A stretch of DNA of 10,017 nucleotides from Nitrososphaerales archaeon TH5896 (GTDB lineage: Archaea > Thermoproteota > Nitrososphaeria > Nitrososphaerales > Nitrososphaeraceae). The notes beneath the pieces were generated by a model. It made no database searches, had not been told where the DNA came from, and saw only the letters and a program-made list of their open reading frames with translations. The DNA is taken from NCBI GenBank assembly GCA_014523625.1, contig JAATVP010000197.1, forward strand, positions 1-10,017. Direction: 5' to 3'. Shown here in pieces: positions 5,300 to 10,017 of this stretch. The position numbers and the translations under genes were made by a program. Numbering within the stretch: position 1 is the stretch's first letter; every line of letters begins with the position of its first letter.

Positions 5300-6817
5300 A
5301 CGACCAAGGCAATAAGCAAAATTCTGATTGCAAATAGAGGCGAGATCGCGCTAAGAGTAGTCCGTGCATGTAAGGAATTGGGAATAAAATCTGTAGCGGT
5401 ATTTTCGGATGAAGACACACGCTCAGTGCATGTAAAGAGAGCCGACGAAGCATACAACATCGGCCCGGCAGCGGCCACTGAGAGCTATCTGAACATGAAG
5501 CGAATTATCGAGATCGCGAAGCAATCAGGGTCAGATGCTATACATCCAGGATATGGGTTTTTGTCTGAGAATGAAGGATTTGCGAAGACTTGTAAGAAGA
5601 ACGGGATAATATTCATAGGGCCCGGAAGTGAGGCTATGGAAGTCACAGGTGACAAGATGAAGTGTAAAGAAGTTATGAAAGAAGCCGGAGTACCATTGGT
5701 CCCGGGCAGTGACGGCGTGGTAGAGAATCTTGATGAAGCTGTTGCAATAGCAAAAGATTCGGGATTCCCCGTTCTCCTCAAATCTGCATTTGGTGGTGGA
5801 GGGAGAGGGATTCGTTTGGCCAAGAACGAAAAAGAATTACGGCAAGAGTACGAAATGGCCTCCGCCGAATCAAAAGCCGCATTTGGGAAGGCTGCACTTT
5901 ACGTTGAAAAATGCCTTGAGGGCATCCGCCATATTGAGTATCAACTTATTCGCGATACCCATGGCAACAGTAGACACTTATTCGAACGAGAATGTTCTAT
6001 ACAAAGAAGACACCAAAAGCTCATCGAAATGTCTCCTTCTCCCGTTCTAGATGCTAAAACTCGCAATAAAATAGGAGAAATTGCAGTTAGAGCTGTTGAT
6101 GCCGTGGATTACGTTAATGCGGGGACAGCAGAATTTTTAAGAGACAACAAGGGGAATTTCTACTTTATAGAAATCAACTCCAGATTGCAGGTTGAACATC
6201 CAGTCACTGAATTTGTGACAGGTTTAGATCTTGTAAAATTGCAAATTTCAATAGCACAGGGAGAAAAGATCCCATTCAAGCAGGAAGATTTGGAACTAAG
6301 AGGAGCAGCTATTGAATGCCGTATAAATGCAGAAGATCCGTTCAACGAATTCTCTCCGTCAGTCGGATTAGTTCCTTCATGCAATCTACCGTACGGGCCT
6401 GGTGTACGTGTGGATTCATACCTCTATCCTGGCTGTACGGTATCCGGATATTATGATTCCCTCGTGGCAAAGCTCATCACTTGGGGCAACCATTTCGAAG
6501 AAGCTAGAAGCCGAATGATTAACGCCCTAAATGAATTTGAAGTCGAGGGTGTGAATACAACTATTCCCCTTTACAAGACGATAATGAAGGAAGAGCATTT
6601 TATAAGAGGGGAGTTGTCAACGGACTATCTAGAACGATATGCCATTATGGATAAGTTACTCAAGGATACTAAGGGCTTGTCGTCCCAGACTCAAGTTCCT
6701 GCTCTCGCCGCACTTTTACTTTATTCAGAGTTTATGAGGACACCTTCAGACAAACGGGTTGAAGTTGGGACCTCTGGACAGATGTCGTCATGGAACAGAC
6801 AGAGAGGGAACTGTTAA
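5300..6817 (+). CDS. accC: Biotin carboxylase subunit of acetyl-/propionyl-CoA carboxylase (apparent ACG start)
   Basis: ATP-grasp enzyme that carboxylates the biotin of BCCP using bicarbonate and ATP. Read from 5300 it is 505 residues, typical of archaeal AccC. The N-terminal Rossmann-like domain begins KILIANRGEIALRVVRA; the ATP-binding glycine loop GGGGRGIR is at 165-172; QRRHQK follows at about 235-240; EINSRLQVEHPVTEF starts at 291, giving metal ligand E291, N293, R295 and E299; R341 lies in IECRINAEDP. These fall 3 residues later than E. coli E288, N290, R292, E296 and R338, so numbering from 5300 is consistent with a full-length enzyme. The oddity is the start: a TAA at 5294 closes the frame upstream and the first canonical start is TTG 5378, which would delete the first 26 residues including the conserved IANRGEIA strand. 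ACG 5300 (protein MTKAISKILIANRG) has an ideal Shine-Dalgarno. Real non-canonical start and T-to-C error or mutation both remain possible. Confidence 0.9.
   Translation, partial: TTKAISKILIANRGEIALRVVRACKELGIKSVAVFSDEDTRSVHVKRADEAYNIGPAAATESYLNMKRIIEIAKQSGSDAIHPGYGFLSENEGFAKTCKKNGIIFIGPGSEAMEVTGDKMKCKEVMKEAGVPLVPGSDGVVENLDEAVAIAKDSGFPVLLKSAFGGGGRGIRLAKNEKELRQEYEMASAESKAAFGKAALYVEKCLEGIRHIEYQLIRDTHGNSRHLFERECSIQRRHQKLIEMSPSPVLDAKTRNKIGEIAVRAVDAVDYVNAGTAEFLRDNKGNFYFIEINSRLQVEHPVTEFVTGLDLVKLQISIAQGEKIPFKQEDLELRGAAIECRINAEDPFNEFSPSVGLVPSCNLPYGPGVRVDSYLYPGCTVSGYYDSLVAKLITWGNHFEEARSRMINALNEFEVEGVNTTIPLYKTIMKEEHFIRGELSTDYLERYAIMDKLLKDTKGLSSQTQVPALAALLLYSEFMRTPSDKRVEVGTSGQMSSWNRQRGNC
6804..6808 (+). 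promoter_or_regulatory. Shine-Dalgarno (GAGGG) choosing ATG 6817 for the BCCP gene
   Basis: GAGGG lies 8 bases before ATG 6817, which overlaps the accC stop by one base (TAATG). The in-frame ATG at 6790 has no comparable site in front of it. This favours the later start and translational coupling with accC. Confidence 0.5.
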
Positions 6818-7329
6818 TGGAATTTAGGATAGCCCATCTAGAACAGCCCTTGAGGGCAGAGTTTGTCAGCACATTGGGTGAATCTGAAGCCGTGGTCAAG
6901 ATAGACCAGAGAGATTATCGTCTCAAGGTCTTGAGGTTTTCTACAAATGTTCTTGAATTTATGATAGACAACTCCTACCACTCCGCGAAAATACTTAACT
7001 CTAGTACATCTGAGGTAAGGCTGCTAATAGATGGAACAGAGATGAAAATAAATAAGCATTCAAAACTGTCAGAGGTTTTGGAAAAGTCGCTATCCAAGAT
7101 CTCACAGGTTGCTGGAGTAAACAATTTGACAAGTCAGATACCTGGAAGGGTTGTTAGCGTATTGGGGAAGCAAGGTGACTCGGTAAGCAAAGGGGACTCG
7201 ATCGTTGTACTGGAATCTATGAAAATGCAGGTTGCAGTAAAATCCCATAAAGATGGTAAGATAAAGGAGATAAAAGTTAAACAGGGCAACACTGTGTCTA
7301 GAAATGACGTCATTGCTGTCATAGAGTAG
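6817..7329 (+). CDS. accB: Biotin carboxyl carrier protein (BCCP) of acetyl-/propionyl-CoA carboxylase
   Basis: Carries the covalently bound biotin between biotin carboxylase and carboxyltransferase. From ATG 6817 it has 170 residues. The C-terminal 75 or so form the biotinyl/lipoyl domain: IPGRVVSVLGKQGDSVSKGD, then the biotinylation motif ESMKM with the acceptor lysine at residue 136, then KIKEIKVKQGNTVSRNDVIA, ending at the domain boundary. The N-terminal half is poorly conserved beta-rich sequence, as in archaeal and propionyl-type BCCPs, and probably docks to the other subunits. ATG 6817 shares its A with the accC TAA, which suggests translational coupling; ATG 6790 would add 9 residues and overlap accC by 28 bases. 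Last gene of the operon. The biotin ligase that must modify it is not in this window. Confidence 0.95.
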   Translation: MEFRIAHLEQPLRAEFVSTLGESEAVVKIDQRDYRLKVLRFSTNVLEFMIDNSYHSAKILNSSTSEVRLLIDGTEMKINKHSKLSEVLEKSLSKISQVAGVNNLTSQIPGRVVSVLGKQGDSVSKGDSIVVLESMKMQVAVKSHKDGKIKEIKVKQGNTVSRNDVIAVIE

Positions 7330-7434
7330 TAAATATGAAAATGGACCACTCATTCACTTGCAATCTGTATCGGGCACTTAGTGGAAGCACCTTTACATTT
7401 AAGGAACCCTGACCAATAAAGTGAATTTGCCGAA
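7330..7434. other. Intergenic gap between convergent operons
   Basis: 105 bases where the carboxylase operon (+) and the peroxiredoxin gene (-) meet. It contains an 8-base inverted repeat, ATTCACTT (7352-7359) with AAGTGAAT (7419-7426), separated by 59 bases, and a smaller pair CCACT/AGTGG (7346-7350, 7380-7384). T-runs for plus-strand termination (ATTTTT, 7437-7442) fall inside the peroxiredoxin end. Termination signals for both strands are expected here, but none is decisive. Confidence 0.3.
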
Positions 7435-7926
7435 CTATTTTTCCAAAGCAGATTTTATCTCGTCGTATTTTGGCTCTACTAGGGGATTGTCAGATATCCA
7501 TCTATATCTAATAACGCCGCTTTCATCCAGCACGAACACTGAACGCTTAGCTGCATTATAGCCTTCCAATGAACCTAAGTTTGCCATTACGATGCCATAC
7601 TTGCTTATGACTTCGCGCTTGTAATCGCTAAGAATCGGAAAATTAAGGTGTCTGTTCTCAGTAAAAATTTTGTTAGCGAATGGGCCATCTACAGAGACAC
7701 CGACGACCTGAGCTCCAAGGGATTTTAACGTCTCAATCGAATCCCTCAGCGCACACATCTCAGTAGTACATACAGGTGATTCTGCAGCGGGAAAAAAAGC
7801 GAGAACAAGTTTCCTGCCTCTAAATTCTTCAAGACTCCGAGTTTTCATCTCAATATCAGGCAAACTAAAGGTCGGTGCTTCTTGTCCGATCTTGGGAACT
7901 GAAACTGTTGTTGATGTTGAAGACAT
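7435..7926 (-). CDS. Peroxiredoxin, BCP/PrxQ-like (AhpC/TSA superfamily)
   Basis: Thiol peroxidase that reduces hydrogen peroxide or organic hydroperoxides, presumably in the cytoplasm since there is no signal peptide. It has 163 residues with a thioredoxin fold. The active site reads FFPAAESPVCTTEMCALRD: P46, S50 and C53 form the PxxxS/TxxC signature with C53 as peroxidatic cysteine. A second cysteine, C58, five residues later, is in the resolving position used by BCP/PrxQ enzymes. R128 in KRSVFVLDESGVIRY is the likely conserved active-site arginine. The N-terminus (MSSTSTTVSVPKIGQEAPTF) leads into the canonical G-x-x-A-P-x-F opening. An A/T-rich TATA-like element about 28 bases before the ATG implies a leaderless transcript independent of the desulfurase gene 42 bases upstream. 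The electron donor is unknown. Confidence 0.92.
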   Translation of the reverse strand: MSSTSTTVSVPKIGQEAPTFSLPDIEMKTRSLEEFRGRKLVLAFFPAAESPVCTTEMCALRDSIETLKSLGAQVVGVSVDGPFANKIFTENRHLNFPILSDYKREVISKYGIVMANLGSLEGYNAAKRSVFVLDESGVIRYRWISDNPLVEPKYDEIKSALEK

Positions 7927-7948
7927 GGACCAGACTACACTTTAGGAC

Positions 7949-7960
7949 AATAAATTAATT
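7949..7960 (-). promoter_or_regulatory. TATA-like element for the peroxiredoxin gene
   Basis: On the minus strand this reads AATTAATTTATT, centred about 28 bases before the ATG at 7926, so initiation would fall at or within a few bases of the start codon. No Shine-Dalgarno precedes the ATG, which fits a leaderless mRNA. It lies in the 42-base gap after the desulfurase stop. Confidence 0.45.
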
Positions 7961-7968
7961 TCGGAATA

Positions 7969-9168
7969 TCAGTTATTTAGAAAGCCGGAATGTCTGCGAA
8001 GCTCCCTAATTGTCTCTCCCAAAGCCAAAATTACCCTATCAACCTCAGATCTTGTGTTCTGAAGACCAAGAGTAAACCTAAGAGAACCTTCAATTTCCAA
8101 CAGTGATAGTCCCATCGCTTTGAGTACATGGGAAGGCTTAGCTTTACTGGACGAGCATGCAGCCCCTGTAGACGCCGCAATCCCGAACTCATTGAGTTTT
8201 ATTATGATATCTTCTCCCTTAACTCCAGGAAAGCTAAAATGAGCGTTATTGGGTAGTCTTTGATTCATTGAGCCATTGACATAGCACCTAGGGATTGTAG
8301 ATAATACTCGATCAATAAAATAGTCTCTGAGCTCCTTAACGTACTTCCAATTTTCATGCAAGTTTACTGATGCGATCCTACAAGCCTCACCAAAGCCTAC
8401 TATGCCATATACATTTTCAGTGCCTGATCTCAAGGACTTTTCTTGACCCCCGCCGTCGATCAATGGGCTCAATTGGTCCCGGTCTCGAGCATATAAAGCC
8501 CCTACCCCTTTCGGTCCGTATATCTTGTGGGAGGATAACGATAGCAAATCCACGTCAAGATGCTTCACATTTATTGGAATTTTCCCCAGAGCTTGGACAG
8601 CATCACAATGGAAGAGGGCGTTGGAAATTTCATGGGTAATTTTTGCTAATTCTCTAATTGGCTGAATGGTCCCCACTTCATTATTAGCTAACATGATACT
8701 GACGAGCATGATCTTCTCTTTCTTTAAGAATTCAAGTAAGGATTCAAGCTTAACCATTCCCTCCTTGTTCACCTCGACAAATTTGACATTAAATCCCTGA
8801 GCTTTTAGGGAATTGAAGGGTTGAAGTACTGAGTCGTGCTCTATGCTACTTGAAATTAGAACAGTACTCTTGTTTTCATTGTTGATACCCAGTCTGGATA
8901 CAGTGCCTTTAATGGCTAGATTATTTGCCTCTGTTCCACCGGATGTGAACGTTATTTCATTAGGACTGCTTCCTATAAGGTGAGCTACGTGTCTCCGGGC
9001 GTTCTCGATTGCTCTTGAAGTGTTGAAGCCAAAGGAATGCTGTGAGGATGGATTTCCATAATTATTTCCAAGATACGGGATCATTTCTTGGATCACTTCG
9101 GAAAGAACTGGAGTAGTAGCTGCGTTGTCGAAATAGATCAAGTCATGTTGATCCATTGTCAAGTTCAT
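7969..9168 (-). CDS. Cysteine desulfurase, NifS/IscS family
   Basis: PLP-dependent class V aminotransferase-fold enzyme that converts cysteine to alanine and leaves sulfur as a persulfide on its own cysteine, for Fe-S clusters or thiolated products. It has 399 residues, full length. Landmarks: YFDNAATTP at 12-20, the PLP phosphate-binding region TSGGTEANNLA at 75-85, H111 stacking on the cofactor, D189 and Q192 in HCDAVQALGK, the Schiff-base lysine K215 in SSHKIYGPKGVG, and the catalytic C338 in the loop STGAACSSSKAKPSHVL. The sequence around the catalytic cysteine resembles the class I NifS/IscS loop (GSACTS...PSHVL). Two in-frame ATGs are possible, 9168 and 9156; the latter gives MDQHDLIYFDNAATT. 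It lies 13 bases downstream of the LarE-like gene with no room for a promoter, so the two probably form one transcript and may share sulfur. No IscU-type scaffold gene is adjacent. Confidence 0.95.
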   Translation of the reverse strand: MNLTMDQHDLIYFDNAATTPVLSEVIQEMIPYLGNNYGNPSSQHSFGFNTSRAIENARRHVAHLIGSSPNEITFTSGGTEANNLAIKGTVSRLGINNENKSTVLISSSIEHDSVLQPFNSLKAQGFNVKFVEVNKEGMVKLESLLEFLKKEKIMLVSIMLANNEVGTIQPIRELAKITHEISNALFHCDAVQALGKIPINVKHLDVDLLSLSSHKIYGPKGVGALYARDRDQLSPLIDGGGQEKSLRSGTENVYGIVGFGEACRIASVNLHENWKYVKELRDYFIDRVLSTIPRCYVNGSMNQRLPNNAHFSFPGVKGEDIIIKLNEFGIAASTGAACSSSKAKPSHVLKAMGLSLLEIEGSLRFTLGLQNTRSEVDRVILALGETIRELRRHSGFLNN

Positions 9169-9181
9169 CTTATCTATTGTC

Positions 9182-10017
9182 CTATTCCACTATAACTAGG
9201 CTTCCTTGTCTATACCCTTTCATGTCTACCGAAACGTATCTGAAACCTAGTTCTTTGATCATTTGATCGGCTTTATCTAGTTTTCTGACATCAAACAACA
9301 TATGTAGTTCATTATTTCCCACCTCAATCCGTGCAAGCCCATCATGATCTCTTACTCTGACCTGTTTTATGCCAAAGATCGACTTAATTATGATTTCGGC
9401 CTTTTCAATCCTAGAAATCAAATAATGCGTTATTTCATTCCCGTGCGGGATTCTAGAGGCTAAACAAGAATTTGCCGGTTTATCAGACACAGAAAGTTTG
9501 AAGTGTTTTGCGATATTTCGAATATCTGACTTATTTAGGCCAACTTCAAGCAGAGGATGTCTTACACCCGCCTCCTGCAACGCTATAATCCCGGGTCGAT
9601 GATCTCCTAAATCATCTACGTGTGTTCCATCGACTATATTTTTGGTTCCAATTTCTTTTCCTTTGGAAACAAGATGGAATGCTAGGTCCTTTCGACAGTG
9701 ATAGCATCGAGCATTATCGTTTCTTGTGAAGTCTTGATTCATTAGTACACTGTACTCTACTATTTTATGTTTAATTCCAAGTTCCTTGGCTACAAACATA
9801 GCACTCTTTAGTTCCTCTTCTGAGGTTGTAGCACAATTTGCTGTCACCGCCATAGCTTTCTGGCCTAACCGCATATGGGCAGCTAATGCGACAACAGCAC
9901 TATCTACTCCGCCAGAAAGAGCAACAACTACCTTGCCATTGATCGCGTCGAACCATCTGAGCAATAGATCGTATTTTTGACCTGTCCCGTCAAGCCCGCG
10001 TACAGAATTTATTTCCA
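9182..10017 (-). CDS. larE: LarE/ExsB-family PP-loop ATP-pyrophosphatase, probable sulfur transferase, 5' end outside window
   Basis: PP-loop enzyme of the LarE (ATP-dependent sacrificial sulfur transferase) family; known LarE adenylates a carboxylate of a pyridinium dinucleotide and inserts sulfur toward the nickel-pincer cofactor. The PP-loop SGGVDS is followed 69 residues later (first S to first C) by RCYHCRKDL (CxxC), then GTHVDDLGDHRPG and KPANSCLASRIPHG, the last holding the cysteine aligned with the sulfur-donor cysteine of LarE. The three cysteines together match the family variant thought to hold an Fe-S cluster rather than to sacrifice its own sulfur. The frame is open to the right edge: upstream of the TTG at 9964 it reads EINSVRGLDGTGQKYDLLLR, and the KYDLLLRWFDAI part fits the helix that precedes the PP-loop, so the real start lies beyond the window. 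Substrate unknown; no LarA, LarB or LarC gene is seen. Family confidence is high, exact function low. Confidence 0.85.
   Translation of the reverse strand, partial: EINSVRGLDGTGQKYDLLLRWFDAINGKVVVALSGGVDSAVVALAAHMRLGQKAMAVTANCATTSEEELKSAMFVAKELGIKHKIVEYSVLMNQDFTRNDNARCYHCRKDLAFHLVSKGKEIGTKNIVDGTHVDDLGDHRPGIIALQEAGVRHPLLEVGLNKSDIRNIAKHFKLSVSDKPANSCLASRIPHGNEITHYLISRIEKAEIIIKSIFGIKQVRVRDHDGLARIEVGNNELHMLFDVRKLDKADQMIKELGFRYVSVDMKGYRQGSLVIVE

Noticed and set aside
5289..5315. GTG at 5289 as an alternative start between the carboxyltransferase and biotin carboxylase
   Set aside because: It is in a different frame and runs into TAA after eight codons, so it cannot begin accC unless a frameshift is assumed.
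5378..5380. TTG as the start of the biotin carboxylase gene
   Set aside because: It would remove the first 26 residues, including the invariant IANRGEIA strand that is encoded in the same frame just upstream, and it lies 86 bases past the strong Shine-Dalgarno.
5485..5823. 112-codon open frame antisense to the biotin carboxylase
   Set aside because: It is opposite the conserved ATP-grasp region and its Pro/Ser-rich translation is a by-product of the sense codons.
8370..8639. 89-codon plus-strand frame inside the cysteine desulfurase gene
   Set aside because: It is antisense to the PLP-lysine region of a highly conserved enzyme, with no independent support.
1..10017. CRISPR arrays, insertion sequences, tRNA or rRNA genes and integration signs
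   Set aside because: No regularly spaced repeats, transposase or integrase motifs, or tRNA-like sequence were seen; gene content is core and coherent throughout.

Overview
The window looks like chromosomal DNA from an ammonia-oxidising-type archaeon (Thaumarchaeota / Nitrososphaeria). The evidence is archaeal-type ribosomal proteins (eL30, uS12 of the S23e type, uS7 of the S5e type), a short archaeal NusA made only of KH domains, archaeal TATA boxes placed for short or absent leaders, and a three-gene archaeal acetyl-/propionyl-CoA carboxylase operon, the CO2-fixing enzyme of the 3-hydroxypropionate/4-hydroxybutyrate cycle. The exact genus cannot be read from the sequence. I see no tRNA or rRNA genes, mobile elements or CRISPR arrays.

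Layout. 1-275 (+): the 3' part of rpl30e. 276-510: an intergenic leader with candidate TATA elements, an imperfect hairpin and a T-run. 511-2036 (+): a tight nusA-rps12-rps7 operon. 2139-3275 (+): an unrecognised 378-residue protein, and 3344-3556 (+) an unrecognised 70-residue helical protein, each apparently with its own near-leaderless promoter. 3745-7329 (+): the carboxylase operon (carboxyltransferase, biotin carboxylase, biotin carboxyl carrier protein). 7330-7434: the gap where the two strands converge. 7435-10017 (-): a bacterioferritin-comigratory-protein-like peroxiredoxin, a NifS/IscS-type cysteine desulfurase and a LarE/ExsB-family PP-loop sulfur transferase, the last open to the right edge.

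How the genes work together. The left part is transcription/translation machinery. The middle part encodes all three functional units of one carboxylase: BCCP carries biotin, AccC carboxylates it with bicarbonate and ATP, and the carboxyltransferase moves the carboxyl to acetyl-CoA or propionyl-CoA. The right part suggests a sulfur-handling pair: the desulfurase supplies persulfide sulfur and the LarE-like enzyme would put sulfur on an unknown acceptor. The peroxiredoxin downstream has its own promoter.

Points most worth a second look: the biotin carboxylase gene has no ATG/GTG/TTG at the position demanded by homology and has ACG there, spaced correctly from a perfect Shine-Dalgarno; the longest reading frame of the carboxyltransferase starts upstream of its own TATA box, so the real start is probably 3745; and the LarE-like protein carries three cysteines (CxxC plus one) next to a cysteine desulfurase with no lactate racemase gene in view. 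Most of the window is otherwise ordinary core-genome sequence.
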